From positions 1 to 64,000 of the forward strand of contig NZ_JNIX01000007.1 of the NCBI RefSeq assembly GCF_000701445.1: a DNA stretch of 64,000 nucleotides, in the 5' to 3' direction. The notes below the pieces were generated by a model. That model was not told where the DNA came from. It saw only the letters and a program-made list of their open reading frames with translations, and did not search any database. Positions within the stretch are counted from its first letter, which is position 1; each line of letters begins with the position of its first letter. This document shows positions 26,616-35,698 of the stretch, one piece after another. The stretch comes from Brevundimonas bacteroides DSM 4726 (lineage in GTDB: Bacteria > Pseudomonadota > Alphaproteobacteria > Caulobacterales > Caulobacteraceae). A program made the position numbers and the translations under genes.

Positions 26616-28007
26616 TTACCAGTAGATCGCGACAACCTCCGCATCGAGGTAGGCGCGCCGCTCACCCGCTTGAGCGGCGGGTGTGCCAGGTGCGAGCGTT
26701 CCGGCAGCCGGTGTGGGCGACAAGGTTGGCGTAAGCGATAGCCCAGCTACGGCGCGCGCCTCGTCGCGCAACTTCTGGTCCTTGTCTGGCGAGATGCGAA
26801 TGTCTGCCGCCTTCTTGAGCAAGAGCTTCATGGTCGTGAAGGCGCTTTTTTGATCCGAGACCGACCCGCCTCTTTCTTTGAGGCGTCGGACCTCCTCGTC
26901 GATATCCAACGCAAGGGCGCGACGAGCATCCTCGCTAAATGATCTGCGGCTCGTGGCGAGAAGCGCTTCGCTATAGTGGCGCAGCGCCATCTCCAGAGGT
27001 GACGTGCCCGCTGGCACAAGCGGCGCAGGCGCTGCGGCAGCGGCCTCGGTCGGCGCGCCAAACGGCGTGTTCCAAGTCACGCTGATCTGCTGCGGGAAAT
27101 CCGGAGCGATCTTGCGGAAAACGTCTACGAGTTTGACCGGCATCCAATCGTCTCGGAGCCCCTGCTTGGATACCCGGCAGAGCATGGTGAACTCCGCGTC
27201 GGCGAACAACACGCGGCGGAGGTCCTTCCAGTAGCTCTGGGCGTCGGTGACACCTGCGATGAGGAGGGGACGAGCCGCTACGTCGAGACCTGCGACAGCC
27301 CGGCGATCAACCACATAGTCGACGCCGCTCACCTCGACCACTACATGGTCGATCGCCTCGCCGAGAATGGGAACGAGGCCAGCCATAAGCCTCTGAAGTA
27401 TCTTCACCATGGGCTGTATCTCGTTGAAGCGCATAGCCGAGGCGTCAGGGACAATCTCCTCGATCTCCGCAGCCATCCCCGTGAATTCTGTCATCATCGT
27501 AGTTATGTGAAAGACCGGGTGGGCCGACAGACGCACTCGGAACTCCGCAAGGACACCACGCTTCAAGTCATGCGAGGCCGTGGCTACGCTAGGATTTTCA
27601 AGTTTGGCGAGATCCTCGAGCCGATGAAGAGGCTCAACGGTTTCGAGCGGGCTGATCAGTCGAAGCGTGGGGCGGTCATGAAGGTCCTTAAACCAGGACT
27701 GAACAGTCGCCTTGCTGGAAGTTTGAAAGCTTCGGCTGCTCGCGTTCTGGAACTTCGCAGATGTCTCGCCCGTGGCCGCGAAGGGCAGGCCACCGGCAAG
27801 CTTTAGGTTCATCTCGTCGGTGACCGAGGTCAGCGACTGCTGGGCGACAGCGTCCTTAATCTCGCCGATCTGGGACGACAGCAGGCTTCGCAGGCTACCC
27901 TCGTCAAGATAAACGAACTCGCGCAATGGGCCGGGCTCGTGCTCGGCGACCACGGTTGCAGATTTGGGCGCTTTCGCACCCCAGAACCAAAGAGGGAGCA
28001 GGATCAA
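26616..28007 (-). CDS. DUF6414-like protein of AAA+ two-gene module
   Basis: 463 residues from a TTG at 28007 that overlaps the stop of the AAA+ gene (TTGA), with AAGGAG eight bases upstream. Longer starts would sit inside the AAA+ reading frame without a ribosome site. After a short hydrophobic N terminus (ILLPLWFWGAKAP), REFVYLDEGSLRSLLSSQIG resembles the opening of the family I recall as DUF6414 (recognition from memory). The middle (HPVFHITTMMTEFTGMAAEI and DHVVVEVSGVDYVVD) and the Ala/Pro-rich C terminus match nothing I know. Base composition is lower in GC than its neighbours. Probably the effector or substrate adaptor of the ATPase. Confidence 0.78.
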   Translation of the reverse strand: MILLPLWFWGAKAPKSATVVAEHEPGPLREFVYLDEGSLRSLLSSQIGEIKDAVAQQSLTSVTDEMNLKLAGGLPFAATGETSAKFQNASSRSFQTSSKATVQSWFKDLHDRPTLRLISPLETVEPLHRLEDLAKLENPSVATASHDLKRGVLAEFRVRLSAHPVFHITTMMTEFTGMAAEIEEIVPDASAMRFNEIQPMVKILQRLMAGLVPILGEAIDHVVVEVSGVDYVVDRRAVAGLDVAARPLLIAGVTDAQSYWKDLRRVLFADAEFTMLCRVSKQGLRDDWMPVKLVDVFRKIAPDFPQQISVTWNTPFGAPTEAAAAAPAPLVPAGTSPLEMALRHYSEALLATSRRSFSEDARRALALDIDEEVRRLKERGGSVSDQKSAFTTMKLLLKKAADIRISPDKDQKLRDEARAVAGLSLTPTLSPTPAAGTLAPGTPAAQAGERRAYLDAEVVAIYW

Positions 28008-29236
28008 GTACGCGTCTCCTTCCGGGGGGCAAGGCGACGCAGGACCCGTTCGTATCCGATCATCATGTCCTCCGCCGAAATCCGCCCGCGTTCGTCGCGC
28101 GAGGCGACCTGGCCAGCTTCGGTCCAAATCAGGTCGAGGTCGGCCGCTGACCAACCTTCAGTCAGCACCGCGAGTTCGTTGTAAGGGAGGTCGTCAGCCG
28201 TACGCTTCCGCCGCGCGCCAACTCTTAGGATGTCGCACCGGTCGCTCTCGCTGGGGGCTCCGAACGCTATCACCCTATCGAACCGCCCAGGGCGGAGTAG
28301 CGCCGGATCGAGTGCTTCCAAACGGTTCGTAGCGGCGATGACGATCACGGCACCGTCTCTTCGGAACCCGTCCATCAGCGTTAGCAACTGCCCGACGAAC
28401 TTGCGGGACCATTCATGGGTATCGGTTCGACGTTCAGCGATCGTGTCGATCTCGTCAAAGAAGATGATCGCGCGGCCGTTTGGCGAGGCTTGGGCACGAT
28501 CGAAAAGGTCACGCAATGCCCGCTCGGAACTGCCCACCCATTTGCTGACTAGTGAGGGGCCATCGATCGGGTAGAAAGCCGCGTCTGTTTCTTGGGCGAT
28601 GATACGCGCCAAGTGCGTTTTTCCCACGCCGGGGGGACCGGTGAATAGAATTCCCCGTAGCGGTCGGGTACCGATACGGTCCAGATGCTTTCTGTATTTA
28701 AACTGGGATTCAATTAGCTCCCGCGCCTGTGCTACGACTTCTCGAAAGCCTCCAAAGTCTTCAAATGTCAAAGGTTCAGGGGCGGCGGTGGTTGGGGGCG
28801 CTGGCTCATCGCGGTCGCTGATCTCATCGCGAAGCCGTTCAATCGGTGTTTCTGACACGACCCGCAGTGCGCCACGGATGGCGTTGAACTCTACCGTTTG
28901 ATTGCGCTCGTATACGTCGTCTGGGCCGATAGAGACGATCTCCATTCCTTGCGTGGTTTCGACCACCATCGTCCGGTCGTCCCGTATCAACCGAACAACC
29001 CCGACCCTGCTGGGATCGATCCATGTCTCGGGCGGCGCAAAATGACAGCGGTTATACTCGAGGAAAAGAATGTCTCCTCTTGTCGGAAACACACTCATGC
29101 CTGTTACGATGGCCGATCGCCCGTCCTGATAACGGACGTAGACCTTGCCCTCAGCATCATCGACGCCTGTGACCTGGGCCAGATCTCCGTCCAAGGTTGC
29201 GATGTCTTGAATGGTCATGCAGGCACTGCGGTCCAT
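28004..29236 (-). CDS. AAA+ ATPase, Cdc48/meiotic-clade-like
   Basis: 410 residues from the ATG at 29236 (alternative ATG at 29218; neither has a clear ribosome site). Residues ~15-135 look like a beta-rich (OB-like) domain (AEGKVYVRYQDGRSAIVTGM). A classic AAA module follows: Walker A GPPGVGKT (200-207), pore loop SKWVGSSERALRDLF (Trp233), Walker B IIFFDEIDTIAERR (Asp261, Glu262), sensor 1 Asn304, and the arginine-finger motif LRPGRFDR. The C terminus (KETRT) lacks an HbYX proteasome-docking motif. Likely a hexameric unfoldase or remodeller working with its coupled partner. Foreign composition suggests transfer. Confidence 0.9.
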   Translation of the reverse strand: MDRSACMTIQDIATLDGDLAQVTGVDDAEGKVYVRYQDGRSAIVTGMSVFPTRGDILFLEYNRCHFAPPETWIDPSRVGVVRLIRDDRTMVVETTQGMEIVSIGPDDVYERNQTVEFNAIRGALRVVSETPIERLRDEISDRDEPAPPTTAAPEPLTFEDFGGFREVVAQARELIESQFKYRKHLDRIGTRPLRGILFTGPPGVGKTHLARIIAQETDAAFYPIDGPSLVSKWVGSSERALRDLFDRAQASPNGRAIIFFDEIDTIAERRTDTHEWSRKFVGQLLTLMDGFRRDGAVIVIAATNRLEALDPALLRPGRFDRVIAFGAPSESDRCDILRVGARRKRTADDLPYNELAVLTEGWSAADLDLIWTEAGQVASRDERGRISAEDMMIGYERVLRRLAPRKETRT

Positions 29237-29406
29237 AGATGGAGGCGTGTCGCATGGTCGCGATCGCGGAATCTGGGGGAGGCAGAAATACCTCGGGATA
29301 CGACGTCAGGTGGAGCCGTCAAGCTTGAGATGCAAGACCTCGGTGCACGGTCGATCAGCGGCATTGCTCCTTAAATCCCCCTCCGCCCCCTCCCATATCC
29401 CTCCGC

Positions 29407-30408
29407 ATGACCGCCCTCTCCATCCTCGACCTCGCCCCGGTGCCCGAGGGCTCTGACGTCTCCCGCGCCCTCGCCAACACGATCGACCTGGCCCGCCATG
29501 CCGAGCGGCTCGCCTACAACCGCTACTGGCTGGCGGAGCATCACAACATGGCGGGCATCGCCTCGGCGGCGACGTCGGTGGTGATCGGGGCGGTGGCGGC
29601 GGCGACGAAGACGATCCGGGTCGGGGCCGGCGGGATCATGCTGCCCAACCATGCGCCGCTGGTGATCGCCGAGCAGTTCGGCACCCTGGCGGCGCTGCAT
29701 CCCGGGCGGATCGACCTGGGGCTGGGCCGGGCGCCGGGGTCGGACATGGCCACCGCGCGGGCGCTGAGGCGCAACCTCGCGGTCGACGCCGACAGCTTCC
29801 CCCAGGACGTGGTCGAGCTGATGCACTGGTTCGAACCGGCCGAGGACGGCCAGCGGCTGCGCGCCAACCCCGGCGAGGGCCAGGACGTGCCGATCTGGAT
29901 TCTGGGGTCGTCGACCTTTGGCGCCCAGCTGGCGGCGCATCTGGGCCTGCCCTACGCCTTCGCCAGCCACTTCGCGCCCGGCGACATGATGGCGGCGATC
30001 CGCCTCTATCGCGAAACCTTCCGGCCCTCGGCGCGGCTGGACCGGCCCTACGTCATGCTGGGCTTCAACGTCTTCGCCGCCGAGACGAACGAGGAGGCGC
30101 GTCTGCTGTTCACCTCGGTCCAGCAGGCCTTCGTCAATCTGAGGACCGGGCGGCCCGGCAAGCTGCCGCCGCCGCAGGAGGGCTATGCCGAGCGGCTGGA
30201 CCCCGCCGCGCGGGCCATGATCGACCAGGCCCTGTCCTGCTCTGCCGTCGGCGGGCCAGCGACCGTGCGCGATCAGGTGCGCGCCTTCATCGATCGCACC
30301 GGAGCCGACGAGCTGATGATCACCAGCCAGATCTGGGACCACGCCGCGCGGGTCCGGTCGCTGGAGATTCTGGCCGAGACGCCGGCGGACTGGGCTCAGG
30401 CGGCCTGA
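29407..30408 (+). CDS. LLM-class flavin-dependent oxidoreductase
   Basis: 333 residues with the bacterial luciferase-like TIM barrel. [20 protein letters not shown] and [20 protein letters not shown] are typical of the single-subunit YhbW-type subgroup; [20 protein letters not shown] and [17 protein letters not shown] are core motifs. It uses reduced flavin; the substrate is unknown. It resumes normal high-GC chromosome immediately after the AAA+ insert. Confidence 0.92.
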   Translation: MTALSILDLAPVPEGSDVSRALANTIDLARHAERLAYNRYWLAEHHNMAGIASAATSVVIGAVAAATKTIRVGAGGIMLPNHAPLVIAEQFGTLAALHPGRIDLGLGRAPGSDMATARALRRNLAVDADSFPQDVVELMHWFEPAEDGQRLRANPGEGQDVPIWILGSSTFGAQLAAHLGLPYAFASHFAPGDMMAAIRLYRETFRPSARLDRPYVMLGFNVFAAETNEEARLLFTSVQQAFVNLRTGRPGKLPPPQEGYAERLDPAARAMIDQALSCSAVGGPATVRDQVRAFIDRTGADELMITSQIWDHAARVRSLEILAETPADWAQAA

Positions 30409-30516
30409 GCGCGGGCCAGGCGTGGCCGCAAGTCATCGAACAACCGAAGCTTCACCGTCGGAACCGCCGGGGATGGACGTCGTTCCTCTGGCTCAATCCC
30501 CGGAAGGAGCTGACCC

Positions 30517-31017
30517 ATGGCCGACAAGACCCTCGACACCCTGTTCCACGACACGCTCAAGGACATCTATTACGCCGAGCGCAAGATCCTGAAGTCCCTG
30601 CCCAAGATGCAGCGCGCGGCCCAGTCGCCCGAGCTGAAGGCCGCGTTCGAGAAGCACATCGGCCAGACCGAAGGCCAGATCGAGCGCCTGCAGCAGGTGT
30701 TCGACATCATCGGCAAGCCGGCGCGCGGCAAGACCTGCGACGCCATTGAAGGCATCCTGGCTGAGGGCGACGAGATCGCCGAGGAGTACAAGGGCACGGC
30801 GGCCCTGGACGCCGGCCTGCTCGCGGCGGCGCAAGCCGTGGAGCACTATGAGATCACCCGCTACGGCACGCTGAAGCGCTGGGCCCTGGTGCTCGGGATG
30901 GATGACGCGGCCAAACTGCTGGACGAGACCCTGCAGGAGGAGTCGCAGACCGACACCGACCTGACCGCCATCGCCGACGCCGCCGTCAATGCCGAAGCGA
31001 TGCAAGCCGCCGCCTGA
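30517..31017 (+). CDS. DUF892 ferritin-like protein, YciE/YciF type
   Basis: 166 residues. TLDTLFHDTLKDIYYAERKI, then KAAFEKHIGQTEGQIERLQQ, and later AAQAVEHYEITRYGTL give the four-helix DUF892 fold with glutamate/histidine positions for a di-iron site. Family members are stress-induced in enterobacteria. GGAAGGAG lies upstream of the ATG. Confidence 0.92.
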   Translation: MADKTLDTLFHDTLKDIYYAERKILKSLPKMQRAAQSPELKAAFEKHIGQTEGQIERLQQVFDIIGKPARGKTCDAIEGILAEGDEIAEEYKGTAALDAGLLAAAQAVEHYEITRYGTLKRWALVLGMDDAAKLLDETLQEESQTDTDLTAIADAAVNAEAMQAAA

Positions 31018-31085
31018 TCCCGCTGGAGAAAGCGTGATGCGAAGCCGCCGGGTCCGCCCGGCGGCTTCATGCATATCAGACCCGC

Positions 31086-31739
31086 TCAGGGTCGACGCCC
31101 ATCCACATTCCCCGGTGGAGAATAGCGGCAGGCCAGCAGCTGCTGGCCCTCTCGGGCCTCGATCGCGCAGCCAACGTGGGTGGTGCCCGACCAGATCAGC
31201 TGGGTGTAGTGGCCGACGGCTGTCCAGTTCCCGGTTCGGCTGACATTCGGGAAGACGCCGGGGCGGTAGTCCACCCGCTGTCGGGTCCAGTCCTCGACCA
31301 TCTGCTCGGGCGTCCAGAAGCGGTCGCCCCAGCCGGTCCACAGGTTTTCGCCGTGCCCATGCGGACGCGGGTCGTGGGCGAAGCGCCTCGTGCCGATCAG
31401 TTCGCGGGCCCAGCCGCGCGCCTCAGCCTCCAGATCCGCGCTCCAGACCAGCGGCGGCGCCCCGACGCGGCGGCGTTCGGCATTGTGGGCTTCGAGCAGC
31501 CGCGCCTCGACCGAGGCCGACGGGCGACTGTCCTGCGGCGGGGCGATGGGGACGACGACGCGCGCCTCCTGCGACGGCGGTTCGATCCAGCGCGGGCCGC
31601 CGGGGTCGGCCGGGACAGGCACCGGGGCTGGGGCTGGAGCTGGGTCCTGAGCTGGACCCGGGGCCGCGACAGGGGCCGGGAAAAGGGCGCAGGCCGAGGT
31701 CAGGGAGGCGGCGACGACGGAGGCGGCGAGGCGTATCAT
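31086..31739 (-). CDS. Secreted CAP/SCP-like protein
   Basis: 217 residues. A signal peptide with a Cys near its end (ASLTSACALFPAPV, a possible lipobox) leads into a Pro/Ala-rich linker. The CAP domain follows: LLEAHNAERRRVGAPPLVW, the HGENLWTGWG motif with conserved His/Glu, and VGHYTQLIWSGTTHVGC. These resemble PR-1/SCP extracytoplasmic proteins; substrate unknown. Divergent from the thiolase gene. Confidence 0.9.
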   Translation of the reverse strand: MIRLAASVVAASLTSACALFPAPVAAPGPAQDPAPAPAPVPVPADPGGPRWIEPPSQEARVVVPIAPPQDSRPSASVEARLLEAHNAERRRVGAPPLVWSADLEAEARGWARELIGTRRFAHDPRPHGHGENLWTGWGDRFWTPEQMVEDWTRQRVDYRPGVFPNVSRTGNWTAVGHYTQLIWSGTTHVGCAIEAREGQQLLACRYSPPGNVDGRRP

Positions 31740-31795
31740 GGCGTTCTCAATAGCCGACGCGCGCGGCCGTTCCGTGTCAAGGTAACTCTTATCTT

Positions 31796-31813
31796 GACGT
31801 TGACGTAAACGTC
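31796..31813 (+). promoter_or_regulatory. Palindromic operator upstream of thiolase/fadJ
   Basis: GACGTTGACGTAAACGTC. GACGT and ACGTC flank a 2-bp spacer (31802-31813), and GACGTT/AACGTC form an outer inverted repeat. It lies 48 bp before the thiolase start and overlaps a TTGACG that could be a -35. Operators of this ACGTAAACGT style are known for MerR-family (LiuR-type) repressors of acyl-CoA catabolism in proteobacteria. The assignment is inference. Confidence 0.5.
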
Positions 31814-31860
31814 GGCTTTAGACGCTTTCACGCGATCCGTCCTCAATGGAGACTGACACC

Positions 31861-33066
31861 ATGACCGACGCCTATATCTACGACGCGGTGCGAACCCCGC
31901 GCGGCAAGGGCAAGAAGGACGGCTCGCTGCACGAGATCACCGCCCTGTCGTTGGCGACCCAGGTGCTGGAGAACCTGCGCGATCGCAACGGGCTGGATAC
32001 GTCCAAGGTCGACGACGTCATCCTGGGCTGCGTCTCGCCAGTGGGCGAGCAGGGCGCCGACATCGCCCGCACCGCCGTGCTGAACTCGGGCTGGGCCCAG
32101 ACGGTCGCCGGCGTCCAGATCAACCGCTTCTGCGCCTCGGGCCTGGAAGCCGTGAACATGGCCGCGGCCAAGGTGAAGTCCGGCGAGGCCGACTTCGCCG
32201 TTGGCGGCGGCGTCGAGGCCATGAGCCGCGTGCCGATGGGCTCGGACGGCGGGGCTTGGCCGGTCGATCCGTCCAGCGCATTCCCGACCTACTTCGTGCC
32301 CCAGGGCGTCTCGGCCGACATGATCGCGTCCAAGTGGGGCTTCTCCCGCGACGACGTCGACGCCTATGCGGTCGAGAGCCACAAGCGTTCGGCCAAGAGC
32401 TGGGCCGAGGGCCGGTTCAACAAGTCGGTGGTGCCGGTCAAGGACCAGCTGGGTCTGACCATCCTGGATCATGACGAGACGATCCGTCCGAACACGGACA
32501 TGCAGACGCTGGGCGCGCTGAACCCGTCCTTCGCCATGATGGGCGAGATGGCCTTCGACGCCGTGATCCACCAGCGCTACCCCGAGGTCGAGCGCGTCAA
32601 TCACGTCCACACCCCGGGCAACAGCTCGGGCATCGTCGACGGATCGGCGGGCGTGCTGATCGGATCGCTGGAGGCCGGCAAGGCTCTGGGGCTCAAGCCA
32701 CGGGCGAAGATCCGGGGCGCGGCCTCGATCGGGTCGGAGCCCTCGATCATGCTGACGGGGCCCGAGTTCGTCGCCAACAAGCTGCTCGGCAAGCTGGGCA
32801 TGTCCACGTCGGACATCGACCTGTGGGAGCTGAACGAGGCCTTCGCCGCCGTGGTGCTGCGCTTCATGCAGGCGCTCGATATCCCGCATGACCAGATCAA
32901 CGTCTGCGGCGGCGCCATCGCCATGGGCCACCCGCTGGGCGCCACCGGGGCCATGATCACCGGCGTGGTGCTGGACGAGCTGGAGCGGTCGGACAAGGAG
33001 ACCGCCCTCATCACCCTGTGCATCGGCGGCGGCATGGGCACCGCCACGGTGATCGAACGCGTCTGA
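31861..33066 (+). CDS. Acetyl-CoA C-acyltransferase (thiolase)
   Basis: 401 residues from the ATG at 31861, chosen for GGAG nine bases upstream over the in-frame ATG at 31846. Catalytic Cys is in [13 protein letters not shown]. Conserved [31 protein letters not shown] (catalytic His) and [10 protein letters not shown] (second Cys) complete the thiolase site. It releases acetyl-CoA in the last beta-oxidation step. It is followed by the multifunctional FadJ-like enzyme. Confidence 0.95.
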   Translation: MTDAYIYDAVRTPRGKGKKDGSLHEITALSLATQVLENLRDRNGLDTSKVDDVILGCVSPVGEQGADIARTAVLNSGWAQTVAGVQINRFCASGLEAVNMAAAKVKSGEADFAVGGGVEAMSRVPMGSDGGAWPVDPSSAFPTYFVPQGVSADMIASKWGFSRDDVDAYAVESHKRSAKSWAEGRFNKSVVPVKDQLGLTILDHDETIRPNTDMQTLGALNPSFAMMGEMAFDAVIHQRYPEVERVNHVHTPGNSSGIVDGSAGVLIGSLEAGKALGLKPRAKIRGAASIGSEPSIMLTGPEFVANKLLGKLGMSTSDIDLWELNEAFAAVVLRFMQALDIPHDQINVCGGAIAMGHPLGATGAMITGVVLDELERSDKETALITLCIGGGMGTATVIERV

Positions 33067-33097
33067 TTTCATCGAGCGCGCCAGCGCTCATTAAAGA

Positions 33098-33193
33098 GGT
33101 TCATCACAGCGACCACTGCGAAGACACAGCGATCACAGCGCGCACCGATCCGCAGTGTCCCCCGTGCCTTCGCAGTGTTCGCCGTGATGAACC
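33098..33193. repeat. Palindromic element between thiolase and fadJ
   Basis: 10-bp terminal inverted repeats GGTTCATCAC (33098-33107) and GTGATGAACC (33184-33193). Inside are further complementary blocks (ACTGCGAAG and CTTCGCAGT). Long hairpin potential in the 177-bp gap; it may modulate expression of the downstream gene. Confidence 0.65.
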
Positions 33194-33243
33194 GAAACCG
33201 GTCGGCCCCGCGCCGACGTTTCAGAATGAAGGACCTGCGGCCA

Positions 33244-35418
33244 ATGGAAAACTTCAAGATCGACGTCGACGCCGACGGCATCGCCCTGGTCACCTTCGAT
33301 GTGCCGGGCCGTTCGATGAACACCCTGACCGGCTCGGTCATGGCCGAGATCCCGCAGGTGGTCGAACGCATCAAGACCGACGACGCCATCAAGGGCGCGG
33401 TCCTGACCTCGGGCAAGACCTCGGGCTTCTGCGCCGGGGCGGACCTGGGCGACATGGCGGCGGGCATGCTGACCGGCGGCTCGCTGCAGGACGCCTATGA
33501 CGCGGGCTGGAAGCTGAACGGGGCACTGCGCGCGCTGGAGACCTGCGGCAAGCCGGTGGCGGCGGCGATCAACGGCCTGGCGCTGGGCGGTGGGCTGGAG
33601 CTAACGCTGGCGTGCCACTACCGCGTCGTCGGCGACAACCCGAAGATCCAGCTGGGTCTGCCGGAGATCAAGGTCGGCCTGTTCCCCGGCGGCGGCGGCA
33701 CCCAGCGCCTGACGCGCCTGGTCGGCGTCCAGGCCGCCATGATGGCCATGAGCGAAGGCAAGTCCTTCCGCCCCAACGACGCCAAGGGGGCGGGCATCGT
33801 CCATGAGGTCGTCCCGGCAGGAACCGAGGTCGAGGCCGCCAAGGCCTGGATCAAGGGCGGCGGCAAGGCCCAGCAGCCCTGGGACGACAAGGTTTACAAG
33901 CTGCCCGGCGGCGGCCCCTATCACCCGGCCGGCATCCAGAACTTCCTGGTCGGCAACGCCATGCTGAGGAAGCAGTCCTACGGCAACTACCCGGCGGTGC
34001 TGAACCTGATGAAGGCGGTCTATGAGGGCGTTCAGGTGCCGATGGACGCGGCGCTCCGCATCGAGACCCGCTACTTCATCAAGACCCTGATGACGCCCCA
34101 GGCCCAGGGCATGATCCGCAGCCTGTTCCTGTCCAAGCAGGAGCTGGACAAGGGCGCGGTGCGTCCCAAGGACGTGCCGCAGTCCGATCCCAAGAAGGTC
34201 ACCGTGCTCGGCGCCGGCATGATGGGCGCGGGCATCGCCTATGTGAACGCGCTCGCGGGCATCGAAACGGTCCTGATCGACCGCGACCAGGAGAGCGCCG
34301 ACAAGGGCAAGGCCCACGTCGAGGAGTTGCTGAAGAAGCGCCTGTCGCGCGGCCAGCTGACCCAGGACAAGTACGACGCCCTGCTGGCGTCGGTGATCGC
34401 CACCACCGACTATGACCACATCAAGGGCTCGGACCTGGTCATCGAGGCGGTGTTCGAGAACCGCGAGATCAAGGCCGATGTGACCAGGCGCGCCGAGGCC
34501 CAGCTTACGCCCGGCGCCGTGTTTGGATCGAACACCTCGACCCTGCCGATCACCGGCCTGGCTGAGGCCTCGGTCCGCCCCGAGGACTTCATCGGCATCC
34601 ACTTCTTCTCGCCGGTCGACAAGATGATGCTGGTCGAGATCATCATGGGGGCCAAGACGGGCCAGGCGGCGCTCGCCAAGGCGCTGGACTACGTCATGAA
34701 GATCAAGAAGACCCCGATCGTCGTCCAGGACGGCCGTGGCTTCTACACCAGCCGCTGCTTCGGCACCTATGTGGCCGAGGGCCTGGCCATGCTGGAGGAG
34801 GGCTATGCTCCGGCCCTGATCGACAACATCGGCCGCATGACCGGCATGCCGCGCGGCCCGCTGGAGATGCACGACGACGTCGCGCTCGATCTCAGCGTCA
34901 AGATCGCCAAGCAGACCAAGGAAGACCTCGGCGACGCCTATGTGCCCCTGCCGGGCTGGAAGATCGTCCAGACCATGGTCGAGGACCTGGGCCGCTATGG
35001 CCGCAAGAACGGCAAAGGCTTCTACGACTATGATCAGAAGCCCAAGACCCTGTGGAAGGGCCTGTCGGAGCTGGTGCCGGTCACCATCAACGACTCGACG
35101 CCCGAGATGATCGAGGACCAGAAGCGCCGCCTGATCTTCCGTCAGGCGGTCGAGGTCGCCCGCTGCTGGGAAGAGGGCGTGATCGACGACCCGCGCGAAG
35201 CCGACGTCGGCGCCATCCTGGCCTGGGGCTTTGCGCCCTGGACCGGCGGCCCCATCACCTACATCGACCAGATGGGCGCCAAGGCCTTCGTCGAGCAGGC
35301 CGACGCCTATGCGGCCAAGTACGGCGAGCGGTTCACGCCGCCCCAGCTGCTGCGCGACATGGCCGCCAGGGGCGAGACCTTCTACGGCCGGTTCACGGGC
35401 GCCAAGGCGGCGGCCTGA
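33244..35418 (+). CDS. fadJ: Fused enoyl-CoA hydratase / 3-hydroxyacyl-CoA dehydrogenase
   Basis: 724 residues from the ATG at 33244 (in-frame ATG at 33226 is possible). The N-terminal crotonase domain (to ~190) has the oxyanion-hole and catalytic regions SGFCAGADLGDMA and LPEIKVGLFPGGGGTQRL. The NAD-binding domain begins KKVTVLGAGMMGAGIAYVNA, with GIHFFSPVDKMMLVEII giving the catalytic His. C-terminal dehydrogenase repeats finish the protein. It performs steps two and three of beta-oxidation, with the upstream thiolase for step four. Confidence 0.95.
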   Translation: MENFKIDVDADGIALVTFDVPGRSMNTLTGSVMAEIPQVVERIKTDDAIKGAVLTSGKTSGFCAGADLGDMAAGMLTGGSLQDAYDAGWKLNGALRALETCGKPVAAAINGLALGGGLELTLACHYRVVGDNPKIQLGLPEIKVGLFPGGGGTQRLTRLVGVQAAMMAMSEGKSFRPNDAKGAGIVHEVVPAGTEVEAAKAWIKGGGKAQQPWDDKVYKLPGGGPYHPAGIQNFLVGNAMLRKQSYGNYPAVLNLMKAVYEGVQVPMDAALRIETRYFIKTLMTPQAQGMIRSLFLSKQELDKGAVRPKDVPQSDPKKVTVLGAGMMGAGIAYVNALAGIETVLIDRDQESADKGKAHVEELLKKRLSRGQLTQDKYDALLASVIATTDYDHIKGSDLVIEAVFENREIKADVTRRAEAQLTPGAVFGSNTSTLPITGLAEASVRPEDFIGIHFFSPVDKMMLVEIIMGAKTGQAALAKALDYVMKIKKTPIVVQDGRGFYTSRCFGTYVAEGLAMLEEGYAPALIDNIGRMTGMPRGPLEMHDDVALDLSVKIAKQTKEDLGDAYVPLPGWKIVQTMVEDLGRYGRKNGKGFYDYDQKPKTLWKGLSELVPVTINDSTPEMIEDQKRRLIFRQAVEVARCWEEGVIDDPREADVGAILAWGFAPWTGGPITYIDQMGAKAFVEQADAYAAKYGERFTPPQLLRDMAARGETFYGRFTGAKAAA

Positions 35419-35431
35419 CGATCCGATTTGG

Positions 35432-35459
35432 CTGGTCTCGAGATCGATCTCGAGACCAG
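35432..35459. repeat. Perfect 28-bp palindrome
   Basis: Left half CTGGTCTCGAGATC and right half GATCTCGAGACCAG are exact complements with no spacer. It lies 13 bp after the fadJ stop and 15 bp before the 3' end of a convergent low-GC gene. It could be a bidirectional terminator stem, though no T-run follows, or a protein-binding site. Confidence 0.75.
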
Positions 35460-35473
35460 TCCCATATCCCTAG

Positions 35474-35698
35474 CTAACGCGCGCTTGCACCCGAAGCTGG
35501 AGATGAGGCCGCCGATCGCTCGGCAAGGCGGAACTGGAGATCGGCCGCTGCCATAGCACAGACCAGTAACGCCAGGCAGAAGGCGACAAAGAAACAAGCA
35601 CCCCCAATCGCCTTCGTGACTTTTCGCCGTTCGGTCAGGAGTATCACAGCGATTGCCGAGGTCACCAAGCCTAGAACCAAGACGAGTCCAAAGATCAC
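35474..35698 (-). CDS. Small two-TM membrane protein, low GC
   Basis: 74 residues with two hydrophobic segments (IFGLVLVLGLVTSAIAVILL and AIGGACFFVAFCLALLVCAM) and a Ser/Ala-rich tail. No family recognised. The start overlaps the stop of the upstream ORF (ATGA at 35695-35698), supporting a coupled two-gene unit. Base composition is clearly lower in GC than flanking genes, suggesting acquisition. Confidence 0.55.
   Translation of the reverse strand: MIFGLVLVLGLVTSAIAVILLTERRKVTKAIGGACFFVAFCLALLVCAMAAADLQFRLAERSAASSPASGASAR

Noticed and set aside
28008-28154. N-terminal extension of the DUF6414-like gene
   Set aside because: Those 49 codons lie inside the AAA+ gene in another frame; the TTG at 28007 with AAGGAG explains the start better.
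28004-29236. Proteasome-activating ATPase (Mpa/ARC/PAN)
   Set aside because: OB-like domain plus AAA module is suggestive, but no coiled coil, no C-terminal HbYX motif and no proteasome genes nearby.
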